NCBI GenBank assembly: GCA_052035915.1
Contig: JBPOHE010000057.1
Span: forward strand, 1-57,606
Source of the DNA: JBPOHE01 sp052035915
GTDB lineage: Bacteria > Pseudomonadota > Gammaproteobacteria > Chromatiales > Chromatiaceae
Direction of reading: 5' to 3'
DNA length: 57,606 bases
In this document: piece after piece, positions 33,930 to 42,835 of the stretch
Layout of the letters: every line of letters begins with the position of its first letter
Position numbering within the stretch: the stretch's first letter is position 1
The notes under the pieces: generated by a model
What the model was told of the DNA's origin: nothing
What the model saw: only the letters and a program-made list of their open reading frames with translations
Database searches by the model: none
Translations under genes and position numbers: made by a program

Positions 33930-35393
33930 TCAATCGCTGGATGTAACACCCCTTAGGCTCGATTGTTCCTCGTCCGGATTGCCTATGCGGGAGAGACGGC
34001 GGTTCAGCGCCAGTCGCGAGATACCGAGCAGGCTGGCCGCGATGCCCTGGTTCTGGTTGGCTCGGCGAAGCGCCTCCTGGATCAAGAAGTTTTCCGCGGT
34101 CTTCAGGGTCGGGAAGCGATCCGCTATATGGATGGCCAGACTTCTCTTCTGGGTATTGCCTGAGAACAGGGCGGAATCCATCTTATGGCGTTTTTCTATC
34201 GCGGCGCGAAAACTCTCCATGGACAATACCGTGCCTCGGTGATGTATGGCCACGGCGTTGTATACCATGGCGCGTAACTCGCGGACATTGCCGGGAAACT
34301 CATAGTTCGCGAGCAGGGTGAAAAGCTCGGGGGCCGCCTTGGGTATGGGTTTATGCATGTCCATCGCCGCCTTCTCGATGAAGTGAGCTACCAGCAGAGG
34401 GATATCGTCCTGGCGTTGTCGTAACGGCGGGATCTCGATCTGGTGCACCGACAGGCGGAAATACAAATCGGAGCGAAAACGATCTTTTTTGATGAATTTT
34501 CCCAATTCCCGGCTTGTGGCGCAGATGATCCTGACGTCAGTCGTGCGAGCTAGGTCCGAACCCAGCGGATAGTAGCTATGTTCCTGCAGTAAACGCAGCA
34601 GCTTTACCTGTGACGCCGGTTTGAGGTCGCCGATCTCATCAAGCAGGAGCGTTCCTTCCGAGGCTTGGGCAATCAGGCCGTCCCGTGCCTCCAGTGCCCC
34701 GGTGAAGGCCCCTTTGTGGTGGCCGAACAGGGTGTCCGAGAACAGGGTGTCGTCCAATCCGGCGACATTGATCTGCACGAATTGTCCTGTACGCCCACTC
34801 AAACGGTGGACGGCTTCGGAAAAGAGTTCCTTGCCCACACCGGTCTCGCCGCAGATGAGCACCGGCTCGCTGGAGCGGGCGATAGCCTCGATATATTGGA
34901 AGATCGAGCGTATTTTGCGGTTGCCGGCGACGATAGGAATGAAAGCCTCTGGGTTCTCCAGGCTATCTGACAGCAGGTGGCGTTTGATGGAACCCAACTC
35001 CTGACGAAGCCGCCGCACCTCCAAACCCTGCTGTACCGAGGAGATGAGGCGGTTTTCCTCTACCGGCTTCACCAGATAATCGAACGCCCCCACCTTCATG
35101 CTGGAAACGGCGGTGTCCACCTCGTCTACTGCGGTGAGGACGATGGTGGGTATCTCGGGAAATCGCTCTACCAGTTCGGGCAGGAGCTGTAGCCCGGAGA
35201 TATGGGGCATGATCAGATCCAAAAGGATGAGCCCCACTTCCTGGGTCTCCAGTAGCGGTAACAGATCATTGCCGTCCTCCAGGGTGAGCACATGGTGGAT
35301 GCCACTGTCACCAAGCAGGGTTTTGATGCTTAACAGCAGCGAACGATCGTCGTCGAGGACGACCACGGGAAGTGTCGAAGCCTGGAGAGGCAT
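33930..35393 (-). CDS. NtrC-family sigma54-activating response regulator
   Basis: 487 residues. A receiver domain (VVVLDDD; phospho-acceptor Asp59 in LILLDL; K109 in YLVKP), an AAA+ sigma54-interaction domain with Walker A GETGVGKE (182-189) and the essential GAFTGA loop (228-233), then a Fis-type helix-turn-helix (AENFLIQEALRRANQNQGIAASLLGISRLALNRRLSRIG). It is translationally coupled to the histidine kinase: the kinase TGA and this ATG overlap by one base. Likely targets are the sigma54-like promoters at 33.75 and 39.98 kb. Confidence 0.93.
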   Translation of the reverse strand: MPLQASTLPVVVLDDDRSLLLSIKTLLGDSGIHHVLTLEDGNDLLPLLETQEVGLILLDLIMPHISGLQLLPELVERFPEIPTIVLTAVDEVDTAVSSMKVGAFDYLVKPVEENRLISSVQQGLEVRRLRQELGSIKRHLLSDSLENPEAFIPIVAGNRKIRSIFQYIEAIARSSEPVLICGETGVGKELFSEAVHRLSGRTGQFVQINVAGLDDTLFSDTLFGHHKGAFTGALEARDGLIAQASEGTLLLDEIGDLKPASQVKLLRLLQEHSYYPLGSDLARTTDVRIICATSRELGKFIKKDRFRSDLYFRLSVHQIEIPPLRQRQDDIPLLVAHFIEKAAMDMHKPIPKAAPELFTLLANYEFPGNVRELRAMVYNAVAIHHRGTVLSMESFRAAIEKRHKMDSALFSGNTQKRSLAIHIADRFPTLKTAENFLIQEALRRANQNQGIAASLLGISRLALNRRLSRIGNPDEEQSSLRGVTSSD

Positions 35394-38056
35394 CAGTTTT
35401 CTCCTTTTTGTGCCATCGTTGCGATCGGTAGGCGGACGCTGACGCTGGTTCCAACCCCGAACTCCGATGAGAATTCGATGGAACCGCGGTGACGTAAGAT
35501 GATGTCGTTGGAGATGAAGAGGCCGAGGCCGGTCCCGCCCGAGTCGATCCTGGTGGTGAAAAAGGGGTCTTTTAGTCGGTCAAAATTTTCGACCGGGATG
35601 CCCGTACCCTGGTCGTGGAAGCTGATGATGTTCTGCTTCCCGTCTGAAGATGGATGTGCGCTGACTTCTACCGATCGCGAGCGGTCCGGAAGGGCCTGCA
35701 AGGCATTGAGCAGAATATTGATGAACACCTGTTCGAGTTGCTGGGAGTTGCCCAGTACGGGGGGGAGGTCCTCATCCACCACCAGGGTGAAGTGATCGGT
35801 CCGTTTCTTGATCTCGCTGTGCAGGATCATGATAGTGGCTGCCAAGATCTTGTTCAGGTTCAGCGTTTCGGTCAGCCCGGTATTGTCCTGTCTCCCCAGA
35901 TGCTTGAGGTTTTCAACGATCTTGGTGATACGGTCAGAATTGCCGCGGATATCGGAGATCAACTGGGACAGGGTGGAGCAAGCCTCGGTGGAGGACAACC
36001 CAGCCAAAGAAAACTCCCCATTCTCCCTAGCGAATGTCCGCAAGATGGGGGTGACGTCTTGCCACACCCGGGTCAGGATGGAGGCGTTGAACATAATGGC
36101 ATTGTTCGGGTTGTTAATTTCATGGGCCACGCCGGCGGCCAGAACCCCCAGGGTAGCGAGGCGTGCGTTATGCATGGCGAGGAACTGGAGTCTGCGGTTT
36201 TCAGTTATATCCGCGGCGATAATCATGGTGGCCGTCATATCCTCTGCCTGAATAATGGGGACGATACGGGCTTCCCACCAGGAGCCATCGGGCAATGAAT
36301 ACTGGATGTGATCGATCTCGCCGCTTTGCTGCACCTGCTGCAGGGTATGGCGGTACCAATCCCGCAGTTCCGGTGGGAACAGGAGTCCGGAATCTTGGCC
36401 TACCGCCTTGTCTGCGGAGAGCTGCGGCAGGGAACGATTGAGTATGAGAATGCGGTCACTTTGGTCGACCATCATCAAGATGTCTGGCGACTGATTAAAG
36501 ATCGTCCGCAACTTCTGCTCCGACTCGCGCAAGGCCTGCTCCATCAGCACCTTCTCCGTCACATCCTCGGTGAAACCAACGATTCGATACAGCCGACCAG
36601 CGGTATCTTGCACCGGGAAGGCGGAATGGCGTACCCAACGCACACCGTTATGCTGCCTCATGACCCGGTACAACATCTCGATGGGTTCCCGGGATTGCTG
36701 GAGGTAGCCCATTCTCTGTTCGTAGCTGGGCCGATCGTCCGGGTGTATGCCCTCGACGAAAGCCTCCGGCCGGGTGTACACCTCATCACGGGGGATGTTC
36801 CAGATGCGTTCGAAACCTGGGCTGATGTAAAGAAAACGGCTGCAGTCCACCGGCGCCGCCCAAAACACCTCGTCGACCGTTTCCGTCATTTGTGAAAAGA
36901 TCTCTTCGCGTTCGCGAATCGCCCCTTCCATGCGTATCCGATCCAGCATCGCGCGTCGAACGGCGTAAAGATAGGAACAGAGGAGGGCGGTAAGCAAAAG
37001 GCCACCGATCAGAACGAACCAGGGGCCCTCAGCGAAGGCCTCGCCGCTTCGATATTCCGGCACCTGTGCGCTGGTAACCGACCAAGTCCGATCCACCACA
37101 GGGAAGACCTGTTTGATATGAGGTCCCTTGGCTGTGAGCGACAGCTGTCTTGATTTGGTGTTTGGAGTCGCTTCCGTGGTGAGGCGGCTGGAGTAGAGAT
37201 CGAGGAAACGCCCATTCTCCGGGGCGGTTTCGTCCTCGATCAGGAGTTCGACGCCCCTGGGCTCGAGCAGGGTGATGGCGGCATCGGCGATTTTCTGGAT
37301 ATCGAACATCCCGACCACGAAGCCGCGCAGATGGCGGCACCGCTGTTCGGGGAGGCGGATATCCGTGCCCGTGCGGTAAATCGGCAGAAAAGCAAAAAAT
37401 CCATAGTGTTCAGTGCCCGAAGCCCGTGGCAATTGCACCCGCTGGGTCAAGGCCATGGCGCCGCTGTCTCTGGCACCTTCGATGACGGCGAGTATCTGGG
37501 GAATCGAGCCCAGGTCGAAGCCGAAAGTGGGTTTCACATCCGACGCCAGGGCTTCGTAGAGAATGGGGTAGTAATTGGGACGCCCGGAGGCGATCACCAT
37601 CGCCCTTTCGGGAGATAACTCCTGGATCTGAAATTCCGGGATGATGAGCTTGGCGCTATTCTCGAAGGCGGGACGTTGTTTCTCGGGGACCTCGGGTACC
37701 CAGGCCAAGGCCTGGATACCTGGAATACGCGTCAAAAAGGAATTGGCGAAGACTTGGAAAACCTCGGGGCTGGCCTGTTCGTATACCAGAAACAACGCGC
37801 CGGTGGTCTTGACCGTCTCCAGCGCTCGCTCTATCCCGTGTTGGAGTGCCCGGTTCCGCTCGCGAGTCAGCCAGCCAAACTCGGCCACCTGTCGCGACTG
37901 GATCTGCTGGGTGAGATGATCGAAAACAGCCAGCGAACTCGTCACCCCCAACAGAGCTACCGGCCAGATGATGAGGGAATCCCTGGCTAAATAGCCAAGG
38001 CGCCGGACCCAATCCACTATTCGACTTCGGTAAAGCATAGGTGCTGATCGGTACAC
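35393..38056 (-). CDS. CHASE-PAS-PAS sensor histidine kinase
   Basis: 887 residues. A membrane helix near 25-45, a periplasmic CHASE domain (~70-260; RERNRALQHGIERALETV, IPGIQALAWVPEV), a second helix near 345-365, two PAS domains (~385-500 and 510-625), then HisKA with His645 in GVAHEINNPNNA and an HATPase (DQGTGIP, GGTGLGLFISND). CHASE domains sense extracellular small ligands. It pairs with the adjacent sigma54 activator. A start at ATG 38038 is also possible. Confidence 0.9.
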   Translation of the reverse strand: MYRSAPMLYRSRIVDWVRRLGYLARDSLIIWPVALLGVTSSLAVFDHLTQQIQSRQVAEFGWLTRERNRALQHGIERALETVKTTGALFLVYEQASPEVFQVFANSFLTRIPGIQALAWVPEVPEKQRPAFENSAKLIIPEFQIQELSPERAMVIASGRPNYYPILYEALASDVKPTFGFDLGSIPQILAVIEGARDSGAMALTQRVQLPRASGTEHYGFFAFLPIYRTGTDIRLPEQRCRHLRGFVVGMFDIQKIADAAITLLEPRGVELLIEDETAPENGRFLDLYSSRLTTEATPNTKSRQLSLTAKGPHIKQVFPVVDRTWSVTSAQVPEYRSGEAFAEGPWFVLIGGLLLTALLCSYLYAVRRAMLDRIRMEGAIREREEIFSQMTETVDEVFWAAPVDCSRFLYISPGFERIWNIPRDEVYTRPEAFVEGIHPDDRPSYEQRMGYLQQSREPIEMLYRVMRQHNGVRWVRHSAFPVQDTAGRLYRIVGFTEDVTEKVLMEQALRESEQKLRTIFNQSPDILMMVDQSDRILILNRSLPQLSADKAVGQDSGLLFPPELRDWYRHTLQQVQQSGEIDHIQYSLPDGSWWEARIVPIIQAEDMTATMIIAADITENRRLQFLAMHNARLATLGVLAAGVAHEINNPNNAIMFNASILTRVWQDVTPILRTFARENGEFSLAGLSSTEACSTLSQLISDIRGNSDRITKIVENLKHLGRQDNTGLTETLNLNKILAATIMILHSEIKKRTDHFTLVVDEDLPPVLGNSQQLEQVFINILLNALQALPDRSRSVEVSAHPSSDGKQNIISFHDQGTGIPVENFDRLKDPFFTTRIDSGGTGLGLFISNDIILRHRGSIEFSSEFGVGTSVSVRLPIATMAQKGEN

Positions 38057-38251
38057 ATCCTTTGACGCCGAGCGACGAGCCGAAGGTCCCGCAGGGACTT
38101 CTCGCGCGCCGCCATATTGCCTAATCGCCCAGTTGGGAGTGCCGTATTCATCGCCCTCTCTTGTAGGGATATCGCCATGGCCAGCCCTCGCCTCCGGGAA
38201 CCACCCAGCCGGGCAGGTCGGACAGGAGGTTGTGTTCGGCCTGCCCGAGTC

Positions 38252-38602
38252 TCATAAACGTCGGACTCTTACCAGTCTGATCCCTGCCGTTGATCGGATG
38301 AAGCCCTGCTGACAAACCAAAACCGAGAAAAGCACAAGGATCTTCGCCTGCATGCCTGTCTCCCGTGTAACGACTGAGTTCCGGTCCGCGAGGAGTAATG
38401 CCGCCGTGGTCCCGGTATTGCAGTGCGCCTGCCCTTCCCGTGTCGTCAAGAAGTGATGCTGCTTTTGAGCTCGCCCCACCGCTATCCGGCCAACGCTCCC
38501 AGCGCGGGCCACCGACATCCTTACTTCATCCTGTGCGTATAAAAGATCTCTCACGATCTCCAGGTTCTGCTGGATGTTTGAGTTGTAGGGCTTGTTGGGC
38601 AC
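38252..38602 (-). CDS. uncertain ORF downstream of the decayed DUF47 region
   Basis: 116 codons beginning GTG (PNKPYNSNIQQNLEIVRDLLYAQDEVR), with AAGGA 8 bases upstream. The first ~30 residues look like real coding sequence; the rest is low quality and may be out of frame. No family recognised. It is 36 bp after the degenerate gene on the same strand and probably belongs to the same decayed operon. The gap 38057-38251 has only a weak hairpin (38210-38247). Confidence 0.25.
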   Translation of the reverse strand: MPNKPYNSNIQQNLEIVRDLLYAQDEVRMSVARAGSVGRIAVGRAQKQHHFLTTREGQAHCNTGTTAALLLADRNSVVTRETGMQAKILVLFSVLVCQQGFIRSTAGIRLVRVRRL

Positions 38603-38638
38603 TGTATATTCCTTGAGATGCCACTTGGGGGGGCTTTA

Positions 38639-39525
38639 GGCTAACGCCTCAACCAGTTCTCTAGGGTAGGTGAAGGTCTTTCCGGCCAGTTTCCGCACCG
38701 CCTCAATGGCTCGGGGTCGAGCACATGCATCTTCTCCAGGTCCTTGAACTTGGTAGGATCCACCCTAATCCCCTACCAGGGTGTTGTCGATCAGCTTCAA
38801 TTCGGTCTTGAAGTCGATGTCGGGTAGGGCCGCGTCGATAGCGCTTTTGAGCTTGCTGGAAGTAGCGAAAGGCTTGCCGTTCAGGCCAAGAAGGCCTTGA
38901 CATCCACCTTGCCGATGTGGCGGGCGAGCACTTGCTCGGAAAGGCGGTATTCCCCATGTTAACGACACCATCTGGCTGAAGCCGTTCTGCAAAAAGCACA
39001 GAAAGATGTAACGGGCGAGCGCCGAAACGATGTATGTCTGCACCCAGGCACAGGCCGCCCGACCACACTACCGAAGCGAAGAAGGCGCGTTTGAGCTTGT
39101 CCGCGTGTCCGTCCGCTTCTTTTTCGCAAAACATCATCTTGGCCAGGTGATCCTTCACCGCTTGAATGTCCCGTAGGCAGGCGCGCGAAGCGAGCACCGC
39201 GCGCTCCACCGCCATACGGGCAGCTTCCGTCAGATGCAGGATGTCGGTATGTATGTCGCCGGGGAAGTTCGGGGCTTCAATGCCCATCGACACCATGTTT
39301 TCCTTCATCACGTTGAGCACGAAGTCGAGATTCTCCAGCATGCTCAACACGTCGCCTCGAAAGTCGGGAATGAAGGCCAGGGTGTGGAGTTGGAACTCGA
39401 TGACGCCGCAGCCCGTCTTCCTGGTGCTCCAGATCGACGATTTGCTTTTGTTTGACCGCAAAATCGGCGCCGACCGATCTGTTCTCCAGGTAGGATTTGA
39501 CGCCCGCACCGAAGGATGTCACTCC
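38639..39525 (-). pseudogene. decayed DUF47 (PhoU-like) gene plus an unidentified gene remnant
   Basis: Across three frames the minus strand encodes a DUF47 protein of the other subtype: FGAGVKSYLENRSVGADFAV, KQKQIVDLEHQ, LHTLAFIPDFRGDVLSMLEN, LDFVLNVMKENMVSMGIEAP, HTDILHLTEAARMAVERAVL, DIQAVKDHLAKMMFCEKEAD, ADKLKRAFFAS. At least two frameshifts are needed. Below ~38960, fragments such as NGKPFATSSKLKSAIDAALP and TKFKDLEKMHVLDPE, ending in another frame KLAGKTFTYPRELVEALA, belong to a second broken gene I cannot identify. A REP-like element abuts the 5' end. Confidence 0.7.
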
Positions 39526-39541
39526 ATCGGAGAGCGTATTC

Positions 39542-39660
39542 AGATTCCGAAAAATGTACTACCAACTTGTAGGTCGGCATCCCCATGCCGACGACTGATT
39601 TTGCAACCAATGGCGGCAAAGGGTTGCCGCCCTACGACTGGTATGACGTTTTCTGCAATT
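39542..39660. repeat. REP/MITE-like element, copy 2
   Basis: About 119 bp. The ends (ATTCCGAAAAATGTACTACC... and ...GGTATGACGTTTTCTGCAAT) are imperfect inverted repeats. Inside are two hairpins, GTCGGCAT/ATGCCGAC and GGCGGCAA/TTGCCGCC. It is the inverted counterpart of copy 3 at 44.8-44.9 kb, similar end to end. Confidence 0.8.
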
Positions 39661-39666
39661 CACCTA

Positions 39667-39894
39667 TTAATGCCCGTGTCTGCATACCCCCCAATTCCCC
39701 CACCACAACTGATACTGACGCAGTTGCTTGTCGCGTATCTGATGGCCCGTATGCCACCAAACCAACAACACTCCCAGCAGGATCGGGCCAAGGACAGCCA
39801 GAATCAGTGGGTGTATCAGATAGCTGGCGACAGCGGCCAAGAATGAGACACTGGCAAGGATCCAGTACTTGAAGGCCATGAAGAATGCGCTCAT
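39667..39894 (-). CDS. small two-helix membrane protein, paralog 2
   Basis: 75 residues: MSAFFMAFKYWILASVSFLA..., a second helix LAVLGPILLGVLLVWWHTG, and a polar Gln/Trp-rich tail. It shares the AFKYW start, length and two-helix plan with the protein at 33223-33462. The ribosome site GGAGG is strong. It has a sigma54-like promoter about 80 bp upstream and a palindrome about 105 bp beyond that. The function is unknown; a membrane-bound small regulator of a transporter is one possibility. Confidence 0.75.
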   Translation of the reverse strand: MSAFFMAFKYWILASVSFLAAVASYLIHPLILAVLGPILLGVLLVWWHTGHQIRDKQLRQYQLWWGNWGVCRHGH

Positions 39895-39973
39895 TGTTTC
39901 CTCCGCTTAGGTAAGCCGGGTTATCTGCAGGCATCCCGTCACATGACGGGAGCAGCCCAGGACAACAGCATGG

Positions 39974-39992
39974 ACGCAAGAACCGGACCAAG
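39974..39992 (-). promoter_or_regulatory. sigma54-like promoter P2
   Basis: The minus strand reads CTTGGTCCGGTTCTTGCG. GG and GC are 10 bp apart, the -12 element TTGC is perfect, and the -24 element TTGGTCC has two changes from TTGGCAC. The predicted start near 39964 gives a ~70-nt leader to the gene at 39894. Confidence 0.5.
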
Positions 39993-40077
39993 TCTGAAAA
40001 CGAAAATATCTTTCTATTTCATATGGTTGAGATGTTCGTCTGGATGGCGCAAAGAGTGCTGGTGTGCGAGAACGCCG

Positions 40078-40110
40078 CCTGAAACACCGACTAGCCTACG
40101 GTATTTCAGG
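40078..40110. promoter_or_regulatory. palindrome upstream of P2, candidate activator site
   Basis: CCTGAAA-CA-CCG, 9 bp, CGG-TA-TTTCAGG: a 33-bp inverted repeat ~100 bp upstream of the -24 element, the usual distance of NtrC-type binding sites. The rest of the 39895-40588 gap is AT-rich near 40130 and otherwise featureless. Confidence 0.45.
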
Positions 40111-40588
40111 CTAACCACTTAAAATATAAAATGAATAACTGATGGCGCGAGGCAACGCTCAATAACAAAAGGTCACACCCCAAGGAAGGTTCTTTTCTCA
40201 CTCGGACCAAGATGGAGTTATTGAGACTTCAGGACGTACCGATTCCCGTTGGATTTTGGTTCTTGACCCTACGATGGATGCGGCACCACGCGATTCCAGC
40301 GGGCAGGTGGTTGCAAGGCGCTGGGTGTCGACGCCCAGCGTTTTGATCCCAGCCTAGAGCTTCCAAGCCGAAGCAGCTCCGGGCATGAGGCTAAAATGGC
40401 ATGAAGAATAAGATTTATATGTGTTATAAGAGTTATCCATTAGTTTCTTTCTTGTTTCCCCGTCGAAATCCGGGTTGCCCGGGCGGCAGTCAGCCTCTGA
40501 GGCGAGGCTAGGCCCGCGCCGGGGATTGGAGCAACCGATCGCTGGTGTTCCGCACCGCATGCCGTCCTTTTCTCACCGGATATGGGCC

Positions 40589-42151
40589 TCAGTCCGCTGT
40601 GGTGAGCAACCCGTGACGTTGCAAGGTCGGGAGCAGATCATCCACCACTCGCCCCAGGCGTTCCCGCAAGCGATTGATCTGGAGCTGACGCCAGGCGATC
40701 TCCCTGGGTGGCTCGAGCTCACCCTGCTCCAGATCCTGGATCAAGGCCTCGATGACCTCTTGTCGCCCCCGCTGACCGTCGAGATGTCTCAGGCAGGCGG
40801 CGGAGAGGCTGTCGAGTTCCATGACGCGATGCTGGATGGTGGTCACCTGGGTGTTTCCAGTGGCGACCTGGGCCAGGGCTAGGGCCGAGGCCCGGGGGCG
40901 TTCCGCGATCCTGAGATCGTAGCGACGCGGGGCCAGAGAGGCGGAGATGGCGCGGTGGACAAAGAGGCTGAAGAGTTCGTCGATACAGTCCGAGGTCTCG
41001 CTCGCCGCTTGGCCGCCACCGGCGGCGGTCACTTGGCGTTGAGCCATGGGCAGTAACTCCTCCAGCCTGAAGGCGGCGGGAAAATGCTGATGGAGCAGAA
41101 TCAGCGCGGCCTTGGTGAGCGGATGTTCCACCTGGTAGCGGCTGCCATCCGCGGAGGCAAAGGGGGTGGGCTTGGGCCGCCGCAGGTCGACCCTGGGGAG
41201 CGGTTGCAGATCCGAGCTGAAGGCCAGTTGATCGAATTCGTCTATGGAGATTTCCGGCCAGGCGGGGGTGCTGGAGAGATAGAAAAGGCTCTGGCGGAAG
41301 TTCCGGTTGGTGACGAAATCCAACCACTGCTCCCATTCCACTGGATCCTGCAGATCGGCGAGCGCCGCTTCCACCTTATCGCCATAACTGGCGCCATAAG
41401 TCATATGCAGCTCGGTGTCACAGAGATAGGCCAGACCCTGAGTCTCGACCTGGGCCAGGATGTCACGGAAGAGAAAGGCCTGGTTGTGGGTGTCGAGGTA
41501 CTCGAAATAGAGATAACTCGGATGGGCGGCCTGTACCCGGGCGATCTCTTCCCGCAGCAGACGGGCGCTCAAGGCCTCCAGTCCGGAGAGGGCGGTGTCG
41601 AGCCGATGGAGAGCCGCGTAGGCCAGCCCCAGCCGCAGGGGGGGGTGGGGTTCCTCGCGGCAGGCATCGAGCAGGATATCCCGCAGGGTGCCACGCAGGC
41701 GCCAGCCGGGGAGGACGTTATAACTGAGATATAACAAACCATTCGGTGCCAGGGATCGGGCCGCCAGGGCGAGCAGGCGGGCGCGTACCGCCTCCGGCAC
41801 CCAGGAATAGATGCCATGGGCAATGATGTAATCGAAGGATCGGGCTTCCAGTTCCAGGTCCAGGATATCCCCCTGGCGAAGCTCGATGTTGTCGATCCCC
41901 AAGCGTTCAATCAGCGCCCGACCGTCCTTGATCTGACGGGCGGACAGATCGACACCGAGAAAATATGAGCCTGGGAGACGCCAAGCCATGGGAATGAGGT
42001 TACCGCCGGAGGCACAACCGAGTTCGAGCACGCGGCAAGACTCCGGCGGGGCGCCGGGGATCCCGTATAGGCGGCCAAGCACCGCCAGATGCTCCGGATG
42101 GGTCTCGGGGAAACTCTGGCTCTGATAGGGAAGCAGGTCGTAGGGGTCCAT
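40589..42151 (-). CDS. SAM-dependent methyltransferase with C-terminal regulatory domain
   Basis: 520 residues. The class I methyltransferase core is at 40-190: motif I VLELGCASGGNLIPMA, FLGVDLS, then IELRQGDILDL and FDYIIAHGIYSWVP. It is followed by a methyltransferase-regulatory-type domain (~215-300) and a winged-helix-like C-terminal third (YQVEHPLTKAALILLHQHFP; LRHLDGQRGRQEVIEALIQD). Substrate unknown. Its 3' end is duplicated at 26.9-27.2 kb. It lies downstream of the AhpD-Rieske gene on the same strand. Confidence 0.85.
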   Translation of the reverse strand: MDPYDLLPYQSQSFPETHPEHLAVLGRLYGIPGAPPESCRVLELGCASGGNLIPMAWRLPGSYFLGVDLSARQIKDGRALIERLGIDNIELRQGDILDLELEARSFDYIIAHGIYSWVPEAVRARLLALAARSLAPNGLLYLSYNVLPGWRLRGTLRDILLDACREEPHPPLRLGLAYAALHRLDTALSGLEALSARLLREEIARVQAAHPSYLYFEYLDTHNQAFLFRDILAQVETQGLAYLCDTELHMTYGASYGDKVEAALADLQDPVEWEQWLDFVTNRNFRQSLFYLSSTPAWPEISIDEFDQLAFSSDLQPLPRVDLRRPKPTPFASADGSRYQVEHPLTKAALILLHQHFPAAFRLEELLPMAQRQVTAAGGGQAASETSDCIDELFSLFVHRAISASLAPRRYDLRIAERPRASALALAQVATGNTQVTTIQHRVMELDSLSAACLRHLDGQRGRQEVIEALIQDLEQGELEPPREIAWRQLQINRLRERLGRVVDDLLPTLQRHGLLTTAD

Positions 42152-42175
42152 GGATGGATCGGGTTACCTGAGTAT

Positions 42176-42195
42176 GGGCGAAAAATTTTTCGCCC
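42176..42195. repeat. 20-bp perfect palindrome
   Basis: GGGCGAAAAA followed by its exact complement, in the 57-bp gap between two minus-strand genes. Flanking TA and CTA extend the symmetry imperfectly. Such GGGGCGAA-type palindromes occur as dispersed repeats in other bacteria; only one copy was noticed here. Confidence 0.6.
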
Positions 42196-42208
42196 CTACC
42201 GCGCTGGA

Positions 42209-42835
42209 TCACCAGAAGGCGTAGAGCACCACGCCCTCGATCTTGGTGTCGAAGGCCGTGAGGGGATGGTTCCCCTTATCGACGCAGTGCCCGGAGCGGA
42301 TGTCGAACACCCAGCCGTGTTTGGGGCAGGTCAGACGCTCCCCTTCCAGCGCCAGATCCGGGATGTCGGTCACCTGATGCGGGCAACGGCTGTTATAGAC
42401 CTTGAAGCCATCTCCTTCGCGGTAGATGAAGACATTGCGACCGTCGCATTGGCGATAGCTGATTTCCCCATCGGGCAGCTCGGCGACTGGGGCGATGGAG
42501 CGCCATGCGGCGGTGCCGTTGAGCACCTCGGGGCGGAATTCGGGGATATCCATCTCCAACAGGATGTCCACTGCCCAGACGATCTTGGCCAGGCCAAGCA
42601 CCGGAAAAGCCATGAGCAGGGCATCGAGCACCTCATGGGCGCTGGCGCCGTTGCGCAAGGCCCGCGACAGATACTGCTTGAATCCTTTTTCCGTTTGCAC
42701 GGCCACCTTGGTTATGACCGAGATGAGATCGCGAGTGCGGGGATCCAGATGTTTCCCGGACTCTTTGAGGAACTTGAAATAGGGAAGGATGGCATCGCCC
42801 CGTGCCTTGATCAGGTAATCCAGTGCATCGCTCAT
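42209..42835 (-). CDS. AhpD-like / Rieske [2Fe-2S] fusion protein
   Basis: 208 residues. Residues 1-95 have the carboxymuconolactone decarboxylase/AhpD helical fold (LDPRTRDLISVITKVAVQTE, ALRNGASAHEVLDALLMAFP). The CxxC expected after VAVQTE is absent (EKGFKQY). Residues 105-205 are a Rieske domain with both ligand boxes, CPH (SRCPHQVTDIP) and CPKH (LTCPKHGWVFDIRSGHC). The peroxidatic function is therefore lost and the protein is probably an electron carrier. No signal peptide, so cytoplasmic. The 42836-43155 gap upstream has no feature other than the sgp terminator. Confidence 0.82.
   Translation of the reverse strand: MSDALDYLIKARGDAILPYFKFLKESGKHLDPRTRDLISVITKVAVQTEKGFKQYLSRALRNGASAHEVLDALLMAFPVLGLAKIVWAVDILLEMDIPEFRPEVLNGTAAWRSIAPVAELPDGEISYRQCDGRNVFIYREGDGFKVYNSRCPHQVTDIPDLALEGERLTCPKHGWVFDIRSGHCVDKGNHPLTAFDTKIEGVVLYAFW

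Noticed and set aside
26954..40877. Integrative element with tRNA attachment site
   Set aside because: Direct repeats exist, but no tRNA gene, integrase, excisionase or mobility gene was found in the block, so only the repeat-bounded structure is reported.
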